Positions 54,201 to 62,224 are shown, numbered from the stretch's first letter. The stretch is 64,000 nucleotides of DNA from Candidatus Gastranaerophilales bacterium HUM_9 (GCA_002103075.1 DABG01000009.1:62001-126000); one strand, 5' to 3'. Notes: generated from the letters alone by a model not told the origin. Translations and numbers: made by a program.

Positions 54201-54695
54201 ACTGATTTAGGTGTTGCAAATGTTACTTATGGAACTACTGAAACTCAAGTTCCTGCTGGTACTTGGCACTGGAAAAACGATGAAAACTACCAAACTTGGT
54301 ATGCTAAATATCAAAAATTAAAAACATTAGAAGAATATCAATTCGAAATCGTAAAACCAGAATTATGCAATAAATACGAATTTGTAAGCAATTACATCAC
54401 TCAAGCTGGTGCATCTTTATTAACATTCTCAATTAATGAAGATGGTTCTTTTAATATGGTTGGAACAAACGTTTCTGTTGAAACATCATTACAAGAAATT
54501 TCTAATGACATCAATCTTAAAAAAGCAGAAGCTAAATATGAAGCTGATATGAAAGCAATCGACAAAAAAGATTCAAGATATGATACTCAATTGGCCGCTT
54601 GCGAAACTGAAAGAAATGCAATCAAAGAAGAAGTTGATACTTTAAAAACAGTTGCTAAAGAAAACGTTGAAAGAACATTTAAGTTGTTCTCATAG
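51297..54695 (+). CDS. MG(M/L)xxSQxRLL family protein 3 (1132 aa), Ser/Thr/Asn-rich
   Basis: This is the largest family member. Residues 1-57 are the N-terminal helix (MGMSSSQARLLTLTSRLHSI). Then comes the TQNGTMTFIDAT/FLLYDGANNKVLITQEF submodule to about 115. A roughly 940-residue middle is rich in Thr, Ser, Asn and Tyr with repeated short beta-like phrases (SYNVTNTSTAASYNVTVANT). The C-terminal coiled-coil module (about 1058-1132) is nearly identical to that of gene 4. No enzyme domain is recognised. Composition resembles surface or filament proteins, but there is no Sec signal, LPxTG or autotransporter barrel. The first 111 nt differ from gene 4 at only five positions. Confidence 0.88.
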   Translation: MGMSSSQARLLTLTSRLHSIEHKAQRIEAEKLRLANDSERVYEDYLNALDATKIQYSALTQNGTMTFIDATLNALENGAVPSYNGETSKNTFLLYDGANNKVLITQEFADEYGITGGNAQKLGSLDDYLTDHGCTKVEDMNTIINTNYSDIKSVTPVRNQLVSNTSTSTVIDPSSYTISGNLSKPVDSSSAATTSYNVTGTAPSVSSVAGVPTLNKKTVITSGVDASSKTMNVTSSSKTETTKFDYLIPANQSFNKITGKTYSFAEDELNMTMQQLSDKYGWNWKFDDTVDEKGKQLNELTTYGYSLNDVTLSHNYGLNHKQTISTDKFVYSANTTVTELLNHIASLSSDVTYDGNGTLTANNTELQFSSNDDARPGTFPSYQLETYLNHCTHSDITSSDKITLSSSTKIKDLLCTNSGGTYGDFRIYDPNGKTIDCTFSYYPTHEHKSSSTPDDNMTYAQYLDYLKEDPELKAAGFTWWEDSEGVHTSIGNGYKIAQLTYLDDVNGELTDEKTTTNTTSVELNRNAIAENIYLARSIVNGTKAYDYNANHTTSINAILTEMQNAYNGYATNENKRQLTLFSEELSTALVSGNKTQIQNALAKLGQTITSDKYAQNGAETRTETGNNNNKTITINKTVNNVTYTFNDSNVSITPNTTEVNDGQTENPGTLTVGSNSDMEKYLAYKLYQYNNGQSYENYLASIQGQSYNAYQLAELVENFDSYKTQLVAGNNLKSSLTKYDSTHYNLNQTNSNSYNVTNTSTAASYNVTVANTDDILDRLAYDIYTKQGSTGNPNTIKTQLRTALNDQQLASLSSFYGTGSWNTIVNNLSNNMTAASVSAFTTKYDGYNITYKTSNDVTINESPNSHQETTKGRVNVPTIKGIASNLAVAFRKAGKTIDETELRQKLEAKYGTDNDTNNLTLANINEVVCDYLTNGNNAGIDNIYNNIYNGSALTIASTYTADKFVAKRTDLGVANVTYGTTETQVPAGTWHWKNDENYQTWYAKYQKLKTLEEYQFEIVKPELCNKYEFVSNYITQAGASLLTFSINEDGSFNMVGTNVSVETSLQEISNDINLKKAEAKYEADMKAIDKKDSRYDTQLAACETERNAIKEEVDTLKTVAKENVERTFKLFS

Positions 54696-55160
54696 ATTGA
54701 ATCGTAATTGCGTTACTAAGGTGTACGCAGGGATGCTGAATCAAGTTCAGCATGACACCTAAGTATATAAGGTCATTCCGAATTTATTTCAGGATCCCAC
54801 TAAACATATTTTGTTGGGGTGGAAACCCCAACCTACAATTTACAGAACTATTGGTTTATGGATTGCCACAAATTTGCGTTACATTAACTTCATATAAAAT
54901 TATATAAACAAAACCTTGTTTTCAATTTATTTTAAATAAAAACTAAAAAGTTGAGATTTATATCTCGGCTTTTTATTATTAATTTTTGCAACAAATTACC
55001 ATTAAGAATTGTAACAATTTCAATTAAAAAGGGTCATTTCTTGTAAAATTTTGTAACGATTTTCAGGTAAAAATCTATTAATAATTAAAGATTAGCTTGA
55101 ATATAGCCGTTAAACAACATACCTAGGGAAATTTTAAGAAAAGGAAAATCGTTCGAACAA
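54696..55160. repeat. Repeat region R4 with duplicated lpxA-flank DNA upstream of family gene 4
   Basis: The 465-nt gap starts with a short inverted repeat (GCTGAATCAAGTTCAGC near 54734) and GTCATTCCGAA (54772). From 54780 to 54931 it repeats the block found before lpxA (50030-50219). It then jumps at AATTTATT directly into sequence matching the DNA after lpxA: a worn terminator hairpin (54949-54976) and a paralogous promoter region with TGCAACAA and TGTAAC motifs. It ends with the AAGGAAA ribosome binding site of gene 4. Confidence 0.82.
54949..54976 (+). terminator. Terminator hairpin in the duplicated segment, downstream of gene 3
   Basis: GTTGAGAT pairs with ATCTCGGC (two G-T or mismatch positions) across a short loop, followed by TTTTT. 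It corresponds to the lpxA terminator at 51101 and now serves the region after gene 3. Confidence 0.6.
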
Positions 55161-57722
55161 ATGGGTATGTCGTCATCACAAGCAAGGCTGCTAACCTTAA
55201 CAAGCAGACTTCATAGCATTGAACATAAGGCTCAAAAGATTGAAGCCGAAAAATTGCGCTTGGCTAATGATAGCGACAGAGTGTATGAAAACTATTTAGA
55301 GAAGCTTGATGCAACTAAAATTCAATACAACACCTTGACGGCAGATGGAAATATTGAATACAAAGATGCGTCATACTTGGATTTGATGGTTGGACGTCCA
55401 GGTTCTCAATACTTGATGTATTCTACAACTAGCAACAAAGTATGTTTAGCTGAAGAATTAGTAAACATTTACAACTCTTCTGCTAATGCAGATGACTTTG
55501 TTCAAAAATTGAAAGAATACAGAAGTCAAGGAAGTGCCGGAGATCCTAACTTCTTTGGTGGAAGAAACACTACTGGTGGAACAACACCTACAACTACACC
55601 TACTCCTACTCCGACACCAACACCGGATCCTACACCAACTCCAACTCCAACACCAGATCCTGATCCTACGCCAACACCTACGCCAACTCCAACACCAGAT
55701 CCAGATCCTGATCCAACTCCAACGCCGGATCCAGACCCAGATCCTGATCCAACACCTGATCCAGATCCAGATCCTGATGTTCCTGATACGGCGGATTACA
55801 CTCTTTCTAGAGGACAACAAAGAACAATAACTCCAACCGCTGATGGAGTTACTGTGTGCTTAACTAATGCGTTTGATAAAAATGGGAACCAATATTACTA
55901 TACAATCAAGTCAAACACTGGAGAAGCAATCAAATTAGAGTTCCTTAAAAACGGAAGATTACAAATCACAGGTAACAACTTTGAACTTGAAGCAAAGAAT
56001 AACCAAGAAGACGACTTAATTATCAATGGTCACAACAACATAATTAATACTGGTGACAAAAACGACCTAATACGTTTAGGTATGACAATTGATGAAAGCG
56101 GCTGTATAACAGGTGAAAACAATTCATATAACAGTGCATACTTAACAGATGTAAAAAATAGCTGTCAAAACAACACCTACAACAACACAATAAATGCAGG
56201 TGCTGGTGATGACTATATAATGGACTTTACTGGAGGCAGAGTTTCTTCTTCTAACTACCAAGGAAACACTATCAATGGTGGTTCTGGTGATGATGTATAC
56301 AGAAACGAATCTGTTAAATTTGTCAGCAGAGATACAAACTCTGATCGCGTCACTGATAGCGGATACTTTACTGACAGCAACACCATAACAGGAATTAAAA
56401 CGAATGTTAATTCTGAATCAATGAAAACAGCCTCAATTGATAACCAAATTGGTTCATACGGTCAAGGTGGTTTAGGCGACTGTAGATTCTTGTCATTGTT
56501 AGCTTCATTAAAAGCACAAGGTAAATCATTCTCTGATTTAGGTATAAGAATTACTAAATCAGGAACAAGCTATAACGTTAGATTTAACAATTACCCTGGA
56601 GGTGCAAAAACCGTAAACATCTCAGAATCAGAACTTTATCCATCATATAGTCAAAGTGGAGTTACAAACCTTGGTATTTCTAACAAATATGCTCAAGGTG
56701 ATATCGATACAAGAATTGTTGAATTAGCAGCAAACAAATCAATGCAAAATACGTTTGGGAAAACTCTAGAAAATGCTAGTTACCAAGAATATTCTCGCTA
56801 TTTATTCGGTAATTCTAATGTAAGTTTATATCTAAACGAAAATGCATTCCCTTCATTAGCAGGATATTCTGGAAATGTTTCTGTATCAGGTGCAACTGTT
56901 AAACACGATAGCACAACCAAAATGGATAGAAACCTTATCAAAAACCTATGGAACAAATATAAATCAGGTAAAATATCAAACCTTGAAGTTAGCACAGGAG
57001 ATCATGGATACAGTGATACACTACAAATCTGTAATAATCACTCATATTCAGTAGCAGATGTTCGAAATGACTATATCACTTTGATTAACCCTTGGGACAG
57101 TGAAGACAAGTTAAAACTAAGCTGGGATGATTTTGAACAATATTTTGATATGACATTTGTTTATGGTGATACTTCAAGCGATTACTTAACAAACGTAGTA
57201 ACAGGAGAACTTCAAAACAATGATGGTAGTACATTAAGTGAAACTGATACACAATCAGACAACAACTCAGTAGAAAATCCTGTTATAACACTTTCATATA
57301 AAGGTACAACGTCAACAATGGCAGATTCATACAAAGAGCTTTATGACATAATCGGTCAAGCAATTGCTTCTAATAATTATGAACTAATCCCTGGGGATAT
57401 GGTTAATAGTGGTAAGTTCTTGACTAATGCAATCAATTCTGGTGCAGTTTATCTTAAACAATTTAACAAGTCAGAAAATCAATGGATTGATACAAGCGTT
57501 GCAACAACTACTGAATTAAGAGAAGTTTCAAACGAAGAAAACCTAAAGAAAGCAGAAGCTGAATACGAAGCAGATATGAGAAAAATCGATGCAAAAGATA
57601 AGAGATATGATACGCAATTGGCTGCTTGTGAAACTGAAAGAAATGCAATCAAAGAAGAAGTTGATACACTAAAAACAGTTGCGAAAGAAAACGTTGAAAG
57701 AACATTTAAGTTGTTCTCATAG
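55161..57722 (+). CDS. MG(M/L)xxSQxRLL family protein 4 with calpain-type cysteine protease core (853 aa)
   Basis: The N-terminal helix module (1-57) and submodule (58-110) are followed by a Pro-Thr/Pro-Asp linker (about 142-208). An Asn-rich beta region comes next, with two RTX-like turns (AGAGDD about 346-351, GGSGDD 373-378). A calpain-type (peptidase C2) core follows: GQGGLGDCRFLSLLASL gives Gln435 and nucleophile Cys441, NNHSYSVADV gives His627, and LINPWDSEDKLKLSWDD gives Asn643. The C-terminal coiled coil (about 785-853) ends ERTFKLFS. The complete triad suggests an active protease; calcium dependence is unproven. No Sec signal is present. A secreted or surface-held, possibly host-directed role is inference. 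Confidence 0.9.
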   Translation: MGMSSSQARLLTLTSRLHSIEHKAQKIEAEKLRLANDSDRVYENYLEKLDATKIQYNTLTADGNIEYKDASYLDLMVGRPGSQYLMYSTTSNKVCLAEELVNIYNSSANADDFVQKLKEYRSQGSAGDPNFFGGRNTTGGTTPTTTPTPTPTPTPDPTPTPTPTPDPDPTPTPTPTPTPDPDPDPTPTPDPDPDPDPTPDPDPDPDVPDTADYTLSRGQQRTITPTADGVTVCLTNAFDKNGNQYYYTIKSNTGEAIKLEFLKNGRLQITGNNFELEAKNNQEDDLIINGHNNIINTGDKNDLIRLGMTIDESGCITGENNSYNSAYLTDVKNSCQNNTYNNTINAGAGDDYIMDFTGGRVSSSNYQGNTINGGSGDDVYRNESVKFVSRDTNSDRVTDSGYFTDSNTITGIKTNVNSESMKTASIDNQIGSYGQGGLGDCRFLSLLASLKAQGKSFSDLGIRITKSGTSYNVRFNNYPGGAKTVNISESELYPSYSQSGVTNLGISNKYAQGDIDTRIVELAANKSMQNTFGKTLENASYQEYSRYLFGNSNVSLYLNENAFPSLAGYSGNVSVSGATVKHDSTTKMDRNLIKNLWNKYKSGKISNLEVSTGDHGYSDTLQICNNHSYSVADVRNDYITLINPWDSEDKLKLSWDDFEQYFDMTFVYGDTSSDYLTNVVTGELQNNDGSTLSETDTQSDNNSVENPVITLSYKGTTSTMADSYKELYDIIGQAIASNNYELIPGDMVNSGKFLTNAINSGAVYLKQFNKSENQWIDTSVATTTELREVSNEENLKKAEAEYEADMRKIDAKDKRYDTQLAACETERNAIKEEVDTLKTVAKENVERTFKLFS
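55580..55792 (+). repeat. Low-complexity Pro-Thr/Pro-Asp coding repeat
   Basis: Hexanucleotide-like repeats of CCAACACCAGATCCTGATCC type encode about 67 residues of alternating Pro-Thr and Pro-Asp. Such tracts vary in length by slippage and form extended linkers. The open frames on other strands across this tract are compositional artefacts. Confidence 0.85.
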
Positions 57723-57732
57723 AATTAGAAAT

Positions 57733-57786
57733 GTCATTCAGAGCGGTCTGTAAGTATTTTGTAACGCAAGCGTGGAATCCCTGCAA
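57733..57786. repeat. REP-like unit R5 after family gene 4
   Basis: A single unit GTCATTCAGAGCGGTCTGTA to GCGTGGAATCCCTGC. It is close to the 3918 and 30244 copies. With R4 it flanks the calpain-core gene on both sides. Confidence 0.8.
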
Positions 57787-57804
57787 ACATTTGCTTTAAC
57801 AAAT

Positions 57805-57835
57805 AAAGCGGCGAGGTCAATGACCTCGCCGCTTT
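57805..57835. terminator. Bidirectional hairpin between gene 4 and typA
   Basis: AAAGCGGCGAGGTCA pairs with the complementary GACCTCGCCGCTTT around a tiny loop. It lies between convergent stops and has T-rich flank on the minus strand. Confidence 0.75.
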
Positions 57836-57856
57836 ACTTCTTTATATTTTATAAAC

Positions 57857-59650
57857 TTAGATACTTCTAAACTTAACTAAGTCAACTTTTCTCATTCTGA
57901 TATTTTCAGGTGTAATTTCTACTAACTCATCATCAGCGATGTATTCCATACAATCCTCTAATGACAATTCCTTATGAGCTTGTAATGTAACCATAACGTC
58001 AGCTGTTGAACTTCTCATATTTGTAAGTTTCTTTGTCTTACAAATATTTACAGCGATATCTTGAGCCTTATTACCCTCACCAATAATCATACCTCTATAA
58101 ACTTTGGTATGTGGAGTAATAAAGAATACCCCTCTATCTTCATATTGAGCCAATGCATAAGGTACAGCTTCACCTGTTTCGTGAGCCAAAATAGAACCTG
58201 CTCTTTGTTTTGGAATATCACCAGCTTTTTCTTTATAATCATCAAAAGTATGGTACATAATACCTTCACCTCTTGTCATTCTTATAAACTCAGTTCTAAA
58301 ACCAATTAAACCTCTTGCAGGAATAGAAAACTTCATCTTTGTTCTTCCATTTTCATTATTCATTTCTAACATAGTAGCTTTTCTACCTGAAAGTCTATCT
58401 ATACAAGAACCTGCAGTTTCTTCTGGTGTATCAATAATCAAGTTTTCAAATGGTTCATATTCAACGCCATCTATAACCTTATAAATAACTTCTGGTTTAG
58501 AAATTTGGAATTCATAACCCTCTCTACGCATTGTTTCAATAAGGATACCTAAGTGTAACTCACCTCTACCACTAACTTTGAAACAATCTGTTGAATCCGT
58601 GTCTTCAACTCTCAAACTTACATTCTTTTCAAGTTCATCATAAAGTCTTTTTCTAAGTTGTCTACTTGTTACAAACTTGCCTTCTTGACCAGCAAAAGGA
58701 CTATCATTTACAGAGAAATTCATCTGCAAAGTTGGCTCATCAATTTTAATCAATGGTAATGGATCTTCCTTACCAACTTCACAAATAGTTTCTCCAATTT
58801 GTATATCTGGAAAACCTGCTATACCAATAATATCACCAGATTCAGCCTCTTCACATTCTTCTCTACCTAAATCTTTAAATTCGTATAATTTTGCAATCTT
58901 ACCTTTTTCGATAGAACCATCAGCCTTGCATAAAGACACTTGTTGTTGAGATTTAATAGTACCATTTATCAATCTACCAACAACGATTCTACCAACATAC
59001 TCATTATAATCAAGTGTTGTTGCTTGGAATTGCAAAGGTTTACTGTCATCACCTGTAGGTGCTGGAATATTTTCTAATATACAATCCAATAATGGAGTAA
59101 TGTCTTTTCTTTCATCATTCAAATCTTTTATAGCAAAACCTGCTAAACTGCTTGAATAAACATAAGGGAAGTCAATCAAATCATCTCTATCTGTCAATTC
59201 AGTAAACAAATCAAATACCTTATCCAATGTTCCATCTGGATCTGCTGCAGGTTTATCAATTTTGTTAAGTACAACGATAATTCTGATACCTAATTCCAAT
59301 GCCTTTGAAAGCACAAATCTTGTTTGTGGCATTGGTCCTTCTGCTGCGTCAACAATCAACAACGCACCGTCAACCATACCCAATACACGTTCAACTTCAC
59401 CACCAAAATCTGCGTGACCTGGAGTATCTACAACATTAATCTTTGTACCTTTATAGTTGATTGAAATATTTTTAGAAAGAATTGTAATTCCTCTTTCTTT
59501 TTCCAAATCATTACTATCAAGTACACGTTCTTGAACCTGTTGGTTATCTCTAAAAACGCCACTTTGTTTCAACATACAGTCAACCAACGTAGTTTTACCG
59601 TGGTCAACGTGAGCAATAATCGCAATATTTCTAATATTTTCTTTATTCAT
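57857..59650 (-). CDS. typA: TypA/BipA ribosome-associated translational GTPase
   Basis: TypA assists 50S assembly and translation under stress. The G motifs are IIAHVDHGKTTLVD, the switch with RGITILSKN, DTPGHADFGGEVERVL and VLNKIDKP. Elongation-factor domains II, III and V follow and a C-terminal BipA domain ends with VELTPENIRMRK-like sequence (ELVEITPENIRMRKVDL). The product is 597 residues from the ATG at 59650, which has AGGA upstream; an in-frame ATG at 59668 lacks one. It converges on the calpain-core gene. Confidence 0.95.
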   Translation of the reverse strand: MNKENIRNIAIIAHVDHGKTTLVDCMLKQSGVFRDNQQVQERVLDSNDLEKERGITILSKNISINYKGTKINVVDTPGHADFGGEVERVLGMVDGALLIVDAAEGPMPQTRFVLSKALELGIRIIVVLNKIDKPAADPDGTLDKVFDLFTELTDRDDLIDFPYVYSSSLAGFAIKDLNDERKDITPLLDCILENIPAPTGDDSKPLQFQATTLDYNEYVGRIVVGRLINGTIKSQQQVSLCKADGSIEKGKIAKLYEFKDLGREECEEAESGDIIGIAGFPDIQIGETICEVGKEDPLPLIKIDEPTLQMNFSVNDSPFAGQEGKFVTSRQLRKRLYDELEKNVSLRVEDTDSTDCFKVSGRGELHLGILIETMRREGYEFQISKPEVIYKVIDGVEYEPFENLIIDTPEETAGSCIDRLSGRKATMLEMNNENGRTKMKFSIPARGLIGFRTEFIRMTRGEGIMYHTFDDYKEKAGDIPKQRAGSILAHETGEAVPYALAQYEDRGVFFITPHTKVYRGMIIGEGNKAQDIAVNICKTKKLTNMRSSTADVMVTLQAHKELSLEDCMEYIADDELVEITPENIRMRKVDLVKFRSI

Positions 59651-59764
59651 AATGCTATTCCTATTCATTAGTGTAAATTTAACACTAATATTTTAAACCC
59701 CTGAACATCAATTTTCAAGAATTTAAATATAGAAAACTACATAGAACTTAAAAAAAAATAGTTA

Positions 59765-60775
59765 TTAAACCTTCATTTCTTTTTCAAACCCAAACAAAGA
59801 ACTTACAGATTCATCGTCATGAATTCTTGAAATTGCTTGTCCTAAAAGAGGTGCAACTGAAAGAATCTTGATATTTGATGGTAAATCTTCTTTATCCCAA
59901 GGAATTGTGTTAGAAACAATACATTCTTCAATTGGTGCGTTTTTAATACGTTCTAAAGCTGGACCTGAGAATACAGCATGAGCAGCTCCTACATAAATAG
60001 CTTTTGCACCTTTTGATTTCAATAATTTTGCAGCTTCTGTAATAGTACCTGCTGTATCAATAATATCGTCAAACATTAAACAAACTTTATTTTCTACATC
60101 ACCAATAACGTGTGCAGCAATAGCTTCATTGTGTTTGTCACGACGTTTATCAATGATTGCAAGTGGACAACCAAGACTTTTTGCGAAGTGTCTTGTTCTT
60201 TGAACTCCACCTGTATCAGGGCTAACTGCAACCATGTCTTCTTCTGGTATATTTAAACCTTTTATATAATCAACTAAAATTGGAGTTGCAAAAATGTGGT
60301 CAACCAAAATATTGAAGAAACCTTGAATTTGACCAGTGTGCAAATCCATTGCAAGAACTCTATCCGTACCTGCTGTAGTCAACAAATCTGCTACTAATTT
60401 TGCAGTAATAGCTTCACGTCCAGAGGTTTTTCTGTCTTGTCTAGCATATCCATAATAAGGAATTACTGCAGTAATTGTTTTTGCACTTGCTCTTTTGAAT
60501 GCATCAATAATTATTAATAACTCTACTAAATTTTCGTTTACAGGGTTACATAACGGTTGTACAATAAATACATCATCGCCTCTGACACTTTCCTTGACCT
60601 GAACGTATATTTCACCATCTGCAAAGTTTTTTATAACCATTGGTCCAACCGTTGTACCAAGATAATCTGCTATTTCTTGAGCTAGTTTTGGGTTAGAACG
60701 ACCTGCAAAAAGTTTAATATCGTGAGTTGGATTTACAGCTCTTTCCAAATCAGGATAAGTCATTTCAAGTACCAT
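59765..60775 (-). CDS. prs: Ribose-phosphate pyrophosphokinase
   Basis: Prs makes PRPP for purine, pyrimidine, NAD, His and Trp synthesis. Signatures are IKLFAGRSNPKLAQEIADYL, FADGEIYVQVKESVRGDDVF, the AVIPYYGYARQDRK segment, MDLHTGQIQGFF, and the PRPP loop LMFDDIIDTAGTI. The 336 residues from the ATG at 60775 match the family; the start has GGGA about ten nt upstream, and the 20 residues further upstream are not conserved-looking. It is a single gene between typA and the FliI-like ATPase. Confidence 0.95.
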   Translation of the reverse strand: MVLEMTYPDLERAVNPTHDIKLFAGRSNPKLAQEIADYLGTTVGPMVIKNFADGEIYVQVKESVRGDDVFIVQPLCNPVNENLVELLIIIDAFKRASAKTITAVIPYYGYARQDRKTSGREAITAKLVADLLTTAGTDRVLAMDLHTGQIQGFFNILVDHIFATPILVDYIKGLNIPEEDMVAVSPDTGGVQRTRHFAKSLGCPLAIIDKRRDKHNEAIAAHVIGDVENKVCLMFDDIIDTAGTITEAAKLLKSKGAKAIYVGAAHAVFSGPALERIKNAPIEECIVSNTIPWDKEDLPSNIKILSVAPLLGQAISRIHDDESVSSLFGFEKEMKV

Positions 60776-60877
60776 TATTAAATAATCCCTTTCATAGTTG
60801 CGTTTGACATGTATAACTATTCTAATACTAATCAACTATTCTGTCATGCAAGTATAACAAAATATTAAGTAAAAATT

Positions 60878-62224
60878 TTAAATATCAACACCAGACATCA
60901 TGTCAACCATTGCCTGAATAGTTGTTTCCATCGTAACGCTATCAGAAGTTCGTTGTTGGAGAAACGCATTTATTTGAGGCATCATCTGAATGGCAATATC
61001 TAATTTAGGGTTACTCCCTGGTTGATACATGCCGACATCAATCAAATCCTTATTTTCCCTATACAAAGACAACATTGTACGCATTTTAGCAGCAGCTGCC
61101 TTATGTTCCGGAGAAGCAATTGCAGACATCAAACGGGAGATACTCCCCAAAACATCAATCGCTGGATAATGGTTACTTTCAGCAACTTTTCTAGATAAGA
61201 AAATGTGACCATCAACAATCCCACGCACAATATCAACAATAGGGTCAGAAATGTCATCACCTTCCATAAGTACTGTATACAAAGCAGTTATAGAACCTTT
61301 TGGACTATTTCCGGCTCTTTCCAAAACTTTTTGTAACCAAGAGAATATTGATGGCGGATAACCTTTCATAGTAGGTGGTTCACCAATAGACAAACCAACT
61401 TCACGACCTGCCATCGCACAACGTGTAACTGTATCTGTCATTAAGAATACTTTATTCCCTTTATCTCTAAAGTATTCACAAACAGCAGTAGCTGTAAGAA
61501 GTGCTTTTTGTCTAATCAATGGCGGTTGGTCACCTGTAGAACAAACCAATACAGATTTTTTCATACCTTCTGGACCAAGTGAATCCTCGATAAATTCCTT
61601 AACCTCACGACCACGTTCACCAATCAGTGCTATTACGTTTACATCCGCATCAGAGTTTCTTGCAATCATACCAAGCAGAGTACTTTTACCTACTCCAGAG
61701 CCTGCAAACAAACCTAGACGCTGTCCACAACCCATAGTCATACAACCGTCAATAGCACGAACACCTGTTGAAAATTGCTCTGTAATAATAGGTCTTTCAA
61801 AAGGCCCAGGAGGTGGCCCCTCGATATTACGCCAAATCGCCCCTTCTGTATTCATAGGTTTCCCGTCCATTGGTTCCCCCATAGGCGTAATTAAACGACC
61901 TAACAAAAAATCCCCAACCGGAATACAAATAGGTGCTCCTGTTGACTCTACAAGACTACCTTGACCAATTCCTGCTCCATCTAATAATAATAGTAGTTGT
62001 GCTACTTCACCTTTAAAAGCAACTACCTCTGCTGGTTTCTTTTCGCCATTATATGTTTCAATATAACATAAGTCACCTATCTTCAATCCAGGAAGTTTTA
62101 CCTCAACCGTCAAACCCAAAAGTTTTGATACGGTTCCCTTGAATTGATACAATTGTGTATTATCAAGTTTTTCGTCAACTTTATGTTTTATTGCTTCTAT
62201 ATATTGTGAATAATTTGAAACCAT
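60878..62224 (-). CDS. fliI: FliI/SctN-type flagellar or type III secretion ATPase
   Basis: This hexameric ATPase energises export through flagellar or injectisome gates. Walker A lies in FAGSGVGKSTLLGMIARN (Lys180). The family-specific sequences LIGERGREVKEFIEDSLG, DTVTRCAMAGREVGLSIGEP and GYPPSIFSWLQKVLERAG follow, and an N-terminal beta-barrel starts near TVSKLLGLTVEV. A helical C-terminus completes 448 residues. It resembles FliI and SctN more than F1 or V ATPase subunits because of the FERPIITEQFSTGVRAIDG and GDQPPLIRQKA sequences. No other flagellar or secretion gene is within the window. TAATAT lies 6 nt before the ATG, without a ribosome binding site. Confidence 0.9.
   Translation of the reverse strand: MVSNYSQYIEAIKHKVDEKLDNTQLYQFKGTVSKLLGLTVEVKLPGLKIGDLCYIETYNGEKKPAEVVAFKGEVAQLLLLLDGAGIGQGSLVESTGAPICIPVGDFLLGRLITPMGEPMDGKPMNTEGAIWRNIEGPPPGPFERPIITEQFSTGVRAIDGCMTMGCGQRLGLFAGSGVGKSTLLGMIARNSDADVNVIALIGERGREVKEFIEDSLGPEGMKKSVLVCSTGDQPPLIRQKALLTATAVCEYFRDKGNKVFLMTDTVTRCAMAGREVGLSIGEPPTMKGYPPSIFSWLQKVLERAGNSPKGSITALYTVLMEGDDISDPIVDIVRGIVDGHIFLSRKVAESNHYPAIDVLGSISRLMSAIASPEHKAAAAKMRTMLSLYRENKDLIDVGMYQPGSNPKLDIAIQMMPQINAFLQQRTSDSVTMETTIQAMVDMMSGVDI

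Noticed and set aside
55580..55792. Possible CRISPR-like or other array
   Set aside because: The repeat unit is a few codons without spacers and translates as a continuous Pro-rich linker in frame with both flanking domains.
55458..55830. Long open frames on the minus strand and the +1 frame across the Pro-Thr/Pro-Asp tract
   Set aside because: They arise from the codon repeats of the linker (Trp/Ile/Arg or His/Gln/Leu artefacts) and have no start signals.
56170..56310. Full RTX toxin repeats in the calpain-core protein
   Set aside because: Only two GGxGDD-like turns are visible, spaced 26 residues apart, so a calcium-binding RTX roll is not supported.
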